From Brasilonema sennae CENA114 (lineage in GTDB: Bacteria > Cyanobacteriota > Cyanobacteriia > Cyanobacteriales > Nostocaceae), in the NCBI RefSeq assembly GCF_006968745.1, contig NZ_CP030118.1, positions 310,001 through 374,000 on the forward strand: DNA of 64,000 bases, read 5' to 3'. Below, in pieces: positions 44,182 through 52,719 of this stretch. Positions within the stretch are counted from its first letter, which is position 1. Each line of letters starts with the position of its first letter. The notes under the pieces are model-generated. The model was not told where the DNA came from. It saw only the letters and a program-made list of their open reading frames with translations, and made no database searches. Position numbers and translations under genes: made by a program.

Positions 44182-47100
44182 ATGATTACCCTGCCTGGAG
44201 TTGCCATTCAATGCAAAATCTATGAGAGTTCAGTCTCTTTAGTGTATCGAGGCATCCGAGTGCAAGATGGTCAGGCGATCATCATCAAACTGCTCAAGCA
44301 AGATTATCCCTCTCCTCAAGAAATAACTCGCTACAAACAGGAATATCAAATTACATGCTCCCTGAATCTGGAAGGAGTGATTAAAACTTACAGCCAACAG
44401 GAATATCAACGCACACTCGTTATTCTCTTGGAGGACTTTGGCGGGGAGTCCTTGGAGTACTGGATGCGGCTGCGCCCAGAGACCTTCTGCCCCATGCCCA
44501 TATCCACTTTTCTCCCGCTTGCGATCCACGTTACCAGAATTTTAGGCAGAATCCATACGGCTAATGTGATTCACAAGGATATCAACTCTGGCAACATCGT
44601 TCTCAATCCAAATACTGGTGTTGTCAAAATCATTGACTTTGGGATTGCGACTCAATTCAACCGCACCAATCCCACGTTCAAAAGCCCGCACGTCTTAGAA
44701 GGAACCCTCCCGTATCTTTCTCCAGAGCAAACTGGGCGGATGAACCGTTCAATCGATTACCGCAGCGATTTTTACTCGCTCGGTGTGACGTTTTACGAAC
44801 TGCTCACCGGACAGTTGCCGTTTCCCACAACAGACACCCTTGAACTCGTCCATTGTCATCTTGCCAAATCCCCTACACCGCCATATAAGTTGAACGCTAA
44901 GATTCCCAAGCCTGTTTCAGATATTATTTTGAAACTGATGGCGAAGAATGCAGAAGACCGCTATCAAAGTGCTTGGGGCATCAAAGCGGATTTAGAAAAC
45001 TGTGCTCGTCAGTTAGAAACAAAGGGTCAAATTAATTTCATTCAATTGGGTCTGCAAGACGTTTGGGATCAATTTCAGATTCCACAAAAACTATACGGGC
45101 GGGAGGAGGAGATCACAGCATTATTGGCAGCGTTCGAGAGGGTAGCAGGGGTAAGTGACGCAAACAGGGGGAATATCGCCGCGTCCTCTGAGATGCTGCT
45201 CGTCTCTGGCTATTCTGGCATTGGCAAATCAGCGTTAGTACAGGAACTCTACAAACCGATTACAGCAAAGCGCGGTTACTTTGTCTCTGGTAAGTTTGAC
45301 CAATTTCAGCGCAATATTCCCTACAGCGCAATTGTAGATGCTCTACGAAAACTGGTTCAACAATTGTTAAGTGAACCTGAGGAGCAACTGCAAAAAAGGC
45401 GATCGCAACTTCTAAACGCCTTAGGAAGCAACGGGCAACTGATCATTGATGTAATTCCGGAAGTTGAATTGATAGTCGGCAAGCAACCACCCGTGCCAGA
45501 AGTTGGATCGACTGAGGCACAAAATCGGTTTAACCTTGTCTTTCAAAAGTTCATTCGAGCTTGTTGTTCCTATGAGCATCCCTTGGTCATTTTTCTAGAT
45601 GATTTGCAATGGGTAGACTTCGCCACGCTTAGGCTGATTGAGTTAATTCTAAGCGATCAGAAGATGCAATTTTTGCTGTTCATTGGAGCTTATCGGGATA
45701 ACGAAGTAACCCAGATACATCCGCTCTCAGTAATGATAGAAAAACTCAAGCAGGAAAACGTCGCGATTAATCAGATTACATTAGCTCCGTTAGAACAGGG
45801 AGCAGTAGCTCAATTGATTGCTGAAACCTTGCACACGCCTACTGAATCGATCGCACCTTTAGCAGAATCAATATGGCGTAAAACGAACGGCAACCCCTAT
45901 TTTACGAATGAGTTTCTCAAAACGTTGTACACCGAAGATCTGCTCGTTTTCAATATTAATCAACAACACTGGGAATGGGATATTGCTCAGATCAAAGCCA
46001 AAAATATTACTGATAATGTAGTGGAGTTAATTATTGGAAAGTTGAAGCAACTTCCAAAGGAAACTCAACAAATCTTACGTCTAGCGGCTTGTGTCGGTGC
46101 TGAGTTCGATTTAGCGACACTCTCAGTTATCTGCAAACGACCGGCAGTTGAAATTTTTGCAGAACTGACCACAGTGATTCAGTTGGAGTTGATTCTAGCT
46201 ACTTCAGAGTTGGATGAAAATCTGTTAATTCAGAATTACAAGTTTTCACATGATCGCGTCCAGCAAGCTGCCTATGCTTTGATTGATGAAGCACAACTAC
46301 AAACTGTTCACTTGCAGATTGGTTACTGTTTACTGAAAAGTAATGAGTCTGAAACTAAATCAGCCAATTTATTTGAGATAGTTGATCACCTTAATCTCGG
46401 TCGTGATTTAGTCACGAATCAACAGGAGTGCGACAAAATAGCTAGTTTGAATTTAATTGCAGGTCAGAAAGCCAAAAAATCATTAGCTCATAGTGCAGCA
46501 CTACACTATTTAACGACAGGAATAGAATTGCTAGCCACCGATAGCTGGCAGTTTCAATACGCTCTGACATTGGCATTGCACGAAGAAGCAACAGAAACAG
46601 CATACCTATGTAGCGACTTTCAACAAATGGAGCGATCGGGGATCGTGGTTCTAGAGTATGCAAATAGTGTTCTAGATAAAATAAAAGTCTATGAAACTAA
46701 AATTCAAAATTGCATGGTGCAAAGTAGGCAAACTGAGGCAATTAAGATTGGTTTAGAGGTTTTAGAGCGACTGGGTATCGCTCTACCAGAAATACCAGTA
46801 GAAGCTGATGTTCAAAGGCAGTTAAAAGAGACGGAAGATTACTTTAATGCCATAGAGATAAGAAATTTGCTGGAGCTACCATTAATGAAAGAGCCAGAGA
46901 AACTGGCTGCGATGCAAATCTTGTCTAGCCTTGTTGGAGCTGCCTTTCAAGCTGCTCCTCTATTATTACCACTGATTGTATTAGAAAAAACAAATCTATC
47001 TGTTCAATATGGAAATACTTCTTCTTCAACTTTTGCCTATGCTACTTACGGTGGGGTGATTCTCAATGGAATTATGAGGGATTTTGAAGGAGCTTACCAA

Positions 47101-50100
47101 TTCGGTGAATTGGCACTCAGCTTGACTGAGCGATTAGATAGTAAAAAACTTAAACCTAGGGTTACAGAGATGGTTGCAGCGCATCTTATGCACTGTATAG
47201 CCCATGTTAGACAGACTTTACCCTTACTTCAGGAGACATATGAGACTGGGCTGGAAATTGGAGATTTAGAATTTAGTATGTATGCTGCTGGCTTTTACTG
47301 TTTGTACGCATATTTTGCTGGTTTAGAATTAACAAAGATTACATCAGCGATCGGGATTTACAGTAATGTTTTAGCTCAGTTCAAACAGGAAAACATATTA
47401 ATTTACTTTCGCAGATTGCAGCAAGTTATCTTTAACTTACTAGAACAAGTTGAAAATTCAGGTCGATTACTTGGTGCTCACTATAATGAAGATCAGTTTT
47501 TGCCAATTCACCTTGAAGCAAACGATAGAACTCACCTTTACTATCTGTATCTAGACAAGCTTATTCTAAATTATTTATTTGAAGATTTTCCCCAAGCAGT
47601 GGAGTGTGCTTCTCAAGCTGGACTTTATCTAGACGGAGTAGCAGGAACTTTTTCAGTATCTGTATTCTATTTCTATGACTCTCTAGCGCAGATACAATTA
47701 TACCAATCTGTTCCTTCCTCAGAACAAGAGCATCTGCTGCTCAAAATAAATAACAATCAGGAGAAAATGCAGAAATGGGCACATTCTGCTCCAGTAAATT
47801 TTCAACATAAATACGAATTAATTGAAGCAGAAAAAGCACGGATATTAGGTCAACTTTTTGAGGCAGAAGAATTGTATGAACAAGCGATGCAAGGTGCTAG
47901 AGACAACGAGTATCTGCAAGAAGAAGCTTTAGCCTATGAGTTAGCTGCCAAACATTATCTAGCGCGAGGTAGGGCGAAAATTGCCCAAACCTATATGAAG
48001 GAAGCTCACTACTGTTATGGACGGTGGGGAGCAAGGGCAAAAGTCAAAGATTTAGAAACTCGTTATCCACAGTTTTTTCCTCAATCGTCGGGTGTCGCTG
48101 ATACGTCAATTCGCACCACTGCTGGAACCACCTCAAATACCTCACATACTGCTCTCGATTTAGCGACAGTGATGAAAGCAGCTCAAGCAATTTCGAGTGA
48201 AATTGAACTCGAGCGGTTGCTCAGTTCTCTCATGCAGATCTTAATCGAGAATGCTGGAGCACAAACTGGATACCTGCTTTTGGAAAACTCAGGAGAATGG
48301 ACGATCAAAGCGGCTTGTGAACTCAAGGAGGGTGAACAGATCTGTGCAACGAAAGTACTGCAATCGGTTCCAATGGCAACTCGCGTACCCGAATCCATTA
48401 TCCAGTATGTGATCCGGACTCATGAATCTCTAATTCTGAATGATGCAACTCGTGAGGGGAATTTCATCAATGATCCTTACATTCAACATAACCAAACTCA
48501 ATCACTGCTTTGTTTACCGCTGCTGAATCAAAATAAGCTGGTTGGCGTGTTGTACTTGGAGAATCGATTAGCGGCTGGAGCTTTTACACCGGAGCGATTC
48601 TCCGAAGGAGACGCTACGCGAACGCAAGTGTTGCATCTATTATCAACCCAGGCAGCAATTGCGATCGAAAATGCCAAACTCTACTCAAAGCTCCGGGCTA
48701 GCGAAAGTCATCTGACTCAATTTCTAGAAGCGATTCCAGTAGGAATTGGTATTATTGATGCGACGGGTCGCCCTTACTATGTCAATCAGCGAGGAATTGA
48801 GTTGATGGGTAAAGGCGTTGATCCTGCCGCGACACCGGAGCAAATTCCAGAGATTTATCAATGTTATGTGACGGGAACGGATCAAATCTATCCGACAGAG
48901 AAGTTGCCCATCATCCGAGCATTGAGTGGCGAACGCACTACGGTTGACGATATAGATATTCACCAAAACAACGCAACTATTTCAACCGAGGTCTGGGGCA
49001 CTCCCGTCTTCGACGAACAGGGCAATGTAGTTTATGCGATCGCAGCCTTTCAAGACATCACTGAACGTAAACAAGCAGAGAAACTGCTAGCCGATTATAA
49101 CCGAACGTTAGAGCAACAAGTCATTGAACGGACGCTGCTGCTCTGTGAGGAGATTCAAGAGCGACAACGAGTTGAAAACGCTCTGCGACAGAGTGAAGAG
49201 CAACGCAGACTGGCTATGAACGTTAGTTATATTGGCGCTTGGGACTGGAACATGGTAGAGAATACAATAGATTGGGACGATAACCATATCCGACTGCTGG
49301 GGTTAGTCCCAGGTGAAGTTGAGAGCAGCTATCAAGCATGGCGTGATCGCGTTCATCCAGAAGAAATTGATCGGATTGAGCAAGCTATTACAGCATCTCT
49401 AGAAACTCATACTGATTTTGAAGCTGAATATCGAGTCATTCATCCAGATGGCAGTATTCATTGGTTGGTAGGTCGAGGTCGAGGCATTTATAACGAAGCT
49501 GGGCAACCTGTACGAATGTTGGGTGTGCTTCTCGATATCAGTGATCGCAAACGCGCTGAGCAAACCTCCATTTTGGAAGAACGTAACCGGATGGCGCGAG
49601 AAATTCATGATACACTCGCTCAATCTTTCACAGGTATTCTGCTTCAGGTTCAAGCAGCAACACAAGTGCTGGCGGATGACCCGGAAGCAACCCAGGCACA
49701 TTTGGAAATGATTGACGAACTAGCACGAACAGGGCTGGCAGAGGCACGGCGATCCGTAGCAGCACTCCGTCCGCAGCTATTAGAAGAGGGCAATTTAGAG
49801 AACGCCCTGCATCGCCTCGTGACTCAAATGAGATCTACAATCGATACTGTTGTGATTTACGAGACTCAGGGTACAGCCTATGCCTTACCAGCCGATGTGG
49901 AGAACAACTTACTCCGAATTGGGCAGGAAGCATTAACTAATGCGATCAAATACGCCTGTGCTGGCGAAATTCGGGTTGAGTTATTATACAACGATACACA
50001 CTGCATCTTACGAGTTAAAGATGATGGGCGGGGCTTTGGAGTAGGTAGCGCTCTATGGAGCAGTGGTTTTGGCTTATTAGGAATGAGCGAACGGGCAGAG

Positions 50101-50190
50101 CGCATTGGCGCACAACTAACGATTCAAAGCCAACCAGGTCAAGGAACAGAAATTATTGTCACTATCAATTATACTAAAGTTGAAATTTGA
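44182..50190 (+). CDS. Hybrid Ser/Thr kinase - AAA ATPase - GAF - PAS - histidine kinase
   Basis: A 2002-aa signalling protein of the type found in Anabaena-like genomes (HstK-like). Residues 1-275: protein kinase with Lys in IIIKLL, HKDINSGN at 131-138 and DFG at 152-154. From 300: predicted ATPase with Walker A GYSGIGKS (343-350) and FLDDLQWVD, followed by TPR-like helices to about 1310. GAF at about 1340-1510, PAS at about 1515-1630 and 1670-1790. The last part is a NarL-type histidine kinase: MAREIHDTLAQ with the phospho-His near 1808, then the ATPase with RIGQEALTNAIKYA and DDGRGFG. The likely target is a LuxR-type regulator, not encoded here. A 24-nt repeat is inserted in frame in the GAF domain. 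Confidence 0.92.
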   Translation: MITLPGVAIQCKIYESSVSLVYRGIRVQDGQAIIIKLLKQDYPSPQEITRYKQEYQITCSLNLEGVIKTYSQQEYQRTLVILLEDFGGESLEYWMRLRPETFCPMPISTFLPLAIHVTRILGRIHTANVIHKDINSGNIVLNPNTGVVKIIDFGIATQFNRTNPTFKSPHVLEGTLPYLSPEQTGRMNRSIDYRSDFYSLGVTFYELLTGQLPFPTTDTLELVHCHLAKSPTPPYKLNAKIPKPVSDIILKLMAKNAEDRYQSAWGIKADLENCARQLETKGQINFIQLGLQDVWDQFQIPQKLYGREEEITALLAAFERVAGVSDANRGNIAASSEMLLVSGYSGIGKSALVQELYKPITAKRGYFVSGKFDQFQRNIPYSAIVDALRKLVQQLLSEPEEQLQKRRSQLLNALGSNGQLIIDVIPEVELIVGKQPPVPEVGSTEAQNRFNLVFQKFIRACCSYEHPLVIFLDDLQWVDFATLRLIELILSDQKMQFLLFIGAYRDNEVTQIHPLSVMIEKLKQENVAINQITLAPLEQGAVAQLIAETLHTPTESIAPLAESIWRKTNGNPYFTNEFLKTLYTEDLLVFNINQQHWEWDIAQIKAKNITDNVVELIIGKLKQLPKETQQILRLAACVGAEFDLATLSVICKRPAVEIFAELTTVIQLELILATSELDENLLIQNYKFSHDRVQQAAYALIDEAQLQTVHLQIGYCLLKSNESETKSANLFEIVDHLNLGRDLVTNQQECDKIASLNLIAGQKAKKSLAHSAALHYLTTGIELLATDSWQFQYALTLALHEEATETAYLCSDFQQMERSGIVVLEYANSVLDKIKVYETKIQNCMVQSRQTEAIKIGLEVLERLGIALPEIPVEADVQRQLKETEDYFNAIEIRNLLELPLMKEPEKLAAMQILSSLVGAAFQAAPLLLPLIVLEKTNLSVQYGNTSSSTFAYATYGGVILNGIMRDFEGAYQFGELALSLTERLDSKKLKPRVTEMVAAHLMHCIAHVRQTLPLLQETYETGLEIGDLEFSMYAAGFYCLYAYFAGLELTKITSAIGIYSNVLAQFKQENILIYFRRLQQVIFNLLEQVENSGRLLGAHYNEDQFLPIHLEANDRTHLYYLYLDKLILNYLFEDFPQAVECASQAGLYLDGVAGTFSVSVFYFYDSLAQIQLYQSVPSSEQEHLLLKINNNQEKMQKWAHSAPVNFQHKYELIEAEKARILGQLFEAEELYEQAMQGARDNEYLQEEALAYELAAKHYLARGRAKIAQTYMKEAHYCYGRWGARAKVKDLETRYPQFFPQSSGVADTSIRTTAGTTSNTSHTALDLATVMKAAQAISSEIELERLLSSLMQILIENAGAQTGYLLLENSGEWTIKAACELKEGEQICATKVLQSVPMATRVPESIIQYVIRTHESLILNDATREGNFINDPYIQHNQTQSLLCLPLLNQNKLVGVLYLENRLAAGAFTPERFSEGDATRTQVLHLLSTQAAIAIENAKLYSKLRASESHLTQFLEAIPVGIGIIDATGRPYYVNQRGIELMGKGVDPAATPEQIPEIYQCYVTGTDQIYPTEKLPIIRALSGERTTVDDIDIHQNNATISTEVWGTPVFDEQGNVVYAIAAFQDITERKQAEKLLADYNRTLEQQVIERTLLLCEEIQERQRVENALRQSEEQRRLAMNVSYIGAWDWNMVENTIDWDDNHIRLLGLVPGEVESSYQAWRDRVHPEEIDRIEQAITASLETHTDFEAEYRVIHPDGSIHWLVGRGRGIYNEAGQPVRMLGVLLDISDRKRAEQTSILEERNRMAREIHDTLAQSFTGILLQVQAATQVLADDPEATQAHLEMIDELARTGLAEARRSVAALRPQLLEEGNLENALHRLVTQMRSTIDTVVIYETQGTAYALPADVENNLLRIGQEALTNAIKYACAGEIRVELLYNDTHCILRVKDDGRGFGVGSALWSSGFGLLGMSERAERIGAQLTIQSQPGQGTEIIVTINYTKVEI
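48598..48621. repeat. 24-nt dispersed repeat inserted in frame in the kinase GAF domain
   Basis: Encodes FSEGDATR between FTPER and TQVLHLLSTQAA. Without it the protein reads FTPERTQVLHLL, the normal sequence of this GAF end. The core CGAAGGAGACGCTACGCGA is the same as in the Rpn-like gene near 33808. Confidence 0.8.
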
Positions 50191-50207
50191 ATTCCAACTT
50201 TAGTTGG
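50173..50207. terminator. Inverted repeat over the kinase stop codon and a CCAACTTTAGTTGG palindrome
   Basis: ACTAAAGTTG (50173-50182) pairs with CAACTTTAGT (50195-50204) and spans the TGA at 50188-50190. The right arm is itself part of CCAACTTTAGTTGG (50194-50207), which recurs at 55789. No T tract follows, so termination is uncertain. Confidence 0.4.
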
Positions 50208-50727
50208 ATGCAATCTTCCATTTTTATATGGACTGATTTATCAATCACTTTATTGGCTAAAAGTTTCAACTCTGAGTGGACTACAAACTAGAGTCAATTG
50301 CATATATTTAGATTTATACAAACACCAACAGTAACTCATTCCTATGAACTAAGTTTGTTTGACATACATCCCATAAAGAGTTCATAAAATGATTTTAATA
50401 ACAAAGCAGTATTGGGAGGTAATAGTGGTATTAGAGGCGAAAGATCTGTAAGAATTGCATCTTACAGCAATGTTTACCTTACCTAGGTAATAGTGTGATC
50501 GCCGCTTTTGTAGGTGGGTTACATTTCGTTAACGCACCATCTAATTTTCTTCTAAATAGACCTCTCCAGATATTAAACATTAACCCAGACAGCACAAGGG
50601 TTTGAAATTAGTTTTCGGAGATGTCTAATGACTTAGACCTTTTCATAAATTATATTTTAGCTCAGGTAGTACAAGGATTTCAGAAGAGATCGCTGGCGAT
50701 GAGCATTTTCATCCTTCGGAGGCATGA
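50191..50727. promoter_or_regulatory. Intergenic region, first copy of a diverged 150-bp repeat and a possible promoter
   Basis: Bases 50188-50340 align by eye with 55783-55935 upstream of the Dps gene, sharing CCAACTTTAGTTGG, CATCAATCACTTTATTGG-like and GTCAATTGCATATAT-like words. Farther on, TTGACA at 50359-50364 followed 17 bases later by TCATAA is a candidate promoter for the downstream DsbA-like gene. GGAGG at 50718-50722 is a ribosome binding site. Confidence 0.4.
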
Positions 50728-51285
50728 GTGAGTTTTGACCGTGACCGCAGTCTGTTATTCCTCCCACCGTCAACACAAGATCACATAAAGGGTGTTCTGA
50801 ATGCGATTGTAGTGTTGGTGATGTATGGCGACTATCAATGTCAAAAGAGTGCGGACGTTTACAAGCTGATTAAAGTTATTGTGCAACAGCTTAATGTTTC
50901 TTTCGGGGAAAATGATTTGTGCTTCATTTTCCGTCATTTTCCTGAGGTACAGATTCATCCACATGCTCAACGGGCAGCGGAAGCTGCGGAAGCTGCAGCG
51001 GCTCAAAGACAGTTTTGGCAAATGCATGAGATGCTGTTTATCCATCAACAGGAGTTGGGAAATGGCTATTTAGTGGAGTATGCCAATCGTTTAGGACTTG
51101 ATATTTGTCAATTTTTGCAGGATTTATCCAAGGGAGCGTATGTCGATCGTATCAATGCGGACATTGAAGGTGGACAGATAAGTGGAGTAGAGGCTGCACC
51201 CGCTTTGTTTATTAATGGAATTCGCTATCTTGATCGCTGGACTGTTGAGCAGATAATGGCAGCTATTGTTGCTGCAAATGATTGA
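50728..51285 (+). CDS. DsbA-like thioredoxin-fold protein lacking the second active-site Cys
   Basis: 185 aa from GTG 50728, five bases after GGAGG; the ATG at 50724 is out of frame and gives only four codons. The fold matches the DsbA/thioredoxin_4 family of cytosolic oxidoreductases (FRHFPEVQIHPHAQRAAEAA, then the cis-Pro in EAAPALFINGIRY). The usual CPHC or CPYC site reads YQCQKSADV, so only the N-terminal Cys remains and disulfide exchange by the classic two-Cys route is excluded. A monothiol, glutathione transferase-like or thiol-binding role is possible. No signal peptide. Confidence 0.82.
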   Translation: MSFDRDRSLLFLPPSTQDHIKGVLNAIVVLVMYGDYQCQKSADVYKLIKVIVQQLNVSFGENDLCFIFRHFPEVQIHPHAQRAAEAAEAAAAQRQFWQMHEMLFIHQQELGNGYLVEYANRLGLDICQFLQDLSKGAYVDRINADIEGGQISGVEAAPALFINGIRYLDRWTVEQIMAAIVAAND

Positions 51286-51378
51286 GGTTTTTGGTGCTTA
51301 TCCTAACTTCTATTCCTGGGCGCAGGTTCGGCGGCGATTTGCTCATTCGCCATTAGATGATTATCTACGGAGAAGCAA

Positions 51379-52449
51379 ATGGTAGATCAAAAGGTTCGCA
51401 GCAGGAGAGAATTTCTTATATCAGTCAGTCGGCTTACCGCTATGGGTTTCGTCACGGCGACAACCGCGACAGCCGCTGCTGCCGTCGGCATGTCTGTTCG
51501 CCAATTGGAACCCTCGGAAGGGCAGACTGAGGCTACCGCAGAAGAAGTTGCGGATGCGCTTGAGGATGCCTATGGCTTACACCGTGGTCAGCGACGAAAT
51601 CACACGAAAGGTCTGGGTGCTCTGGGTACGTTCATCGGTAATCCAGAAGTCAAAGAAATCTCGCGTTCTGCGCTGTTCTCTGGAGAAAAGCTCAACATCG
51701 TCGCACGGTTCTCCATTGCTGGTGGTGATCCAATGGCATCTGACGCTGAGAAAAGCCCGCGCGGTATGGCGCTGGAATTCCGGCTACCCGATGGCAGCCT
51801 GCATCACATGACGATGCTCAGTACACCGATGTTCTTTGCTGCCGTACCGCAAACGTTTCTGGACAAGTTCATCGCACTGGCGATCAATCCTACTACCGGA
51901 AAACCAGATCCAGCAAAGTTCAAGCAGTTCGAGTCTTCGCACCCGGACAACATGTTGCAAACAAAATTTTTGCAGGAGAACAACCCACCTCCGAGCTACG
52001 CCAATTGTGCATTTTACAGCATCCACGCCTTCAAGTTTATCAATGCTGCAGGCAAGACGACCATCGCCAAATTCCGTTTTGTTCCTCAAGACGGCGAGAA
52101 GCAGCTCTCAAATGCACAGTTGAAATCGATGCCGCGCAACTTTCTGGAGCAGGCACTTATGGGGCGCATGCGTACGAGGGCAGTGAACTGGGACATGATC
52201 GTGACGATAGGCGAACCCGGTGATCCTGAAACTAATCCGACGCTGCTCTGGCCCAAGAACCGTCGAGAGCTGAAGGCTGGCACCCTCACCCTGACATCGG
52301 CAACGCCGTCCAACCTGGCTGGTAGCTATCAGATCAACTACGATCCGCTGATCATGGCAGACGGGATCGCACCAACTGATGATCCTGTTCTTCTGTTCCG
52401 GTCTCCTTCCTACGCCGTATCCCACACAAGGCGGATACGTGATCTGTGA
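51379..52449 (+). CDS. Tat-exported catalase-family (SrpA-like) heme peroxidase
   Basis: 356 aa. The N-terminus SRREFLISVSRLTAMGF followed by an Ala-rich stretch is a twin-arginine signal, so the folded, heme-loaded protein is exported to the periplasm. The body is the short catalase-related peroxidase fold: FSIAGGDPMASDAEKSPRG near the heme, FFAAVPQTFLDKF, and a DMIVTIGEPGDPETNPTLLWP end. It removes H2O2 or organic peroxides in relatives. GC and codon use are visibly higher than the flanking AT-rich cyanobacterial DNA, suggesting transfer, perhaps from a proteobacterium. GGAGAA precedes the ATG. Confidence 0.87.
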   Translation: MVDQKVRSRREFLISVSRLTAMGFVTATTATAAAAVGMSVRQLEPSEGQTEATAEEVADALEDAYGLHRGQRRNHTKGLGALGTFIGNPEVKEISRSALFSGEKLNIVARFSIAGGDPMASDAEKSPRGMALEFRLPDGSLHHMTMLSTPMFFAAVPQTFLDKFIALAINPTTGKPDPAKFKQFESSHPDNMLQTKFLQENNPPPSYANCAFYSIHAFKFINAAGKTTIAKFRFVPQDGEKQLSNAQLKSMPRNFLEQALMGRMRTRAVNWDMIVTIGEPGDPETNPTLLWPKNRRELKAGTLTLTSATPSNLAGSYQINYDPLIMADGIAPTDDPVLLFRSPSYAVSHTRRIRDL

Positions 52450-52719
52450 CGGATTCTGTGCAAGCCCAGCTATCCCTCTTCTGTCACTTTCCGGTTTTTT
52501 CTATTATTAATACTTTCTGAACACAAGGTATACCAGGCAATACAGCATTTACTCATCTAATTTTGGCAAGTTCCATGCTTTCAAATATTTCTATTCCGAA
52601 AAAAATCTGCTATCGCCTACTGTATAAGAACTCTAGAATTCAGAAATGATAAAACTTTTCGGAGAGTGACACAAGAGGGTTAAACTGAAACGGTATTAGC
52701 GGCGTCACGTTCGAGCAGT

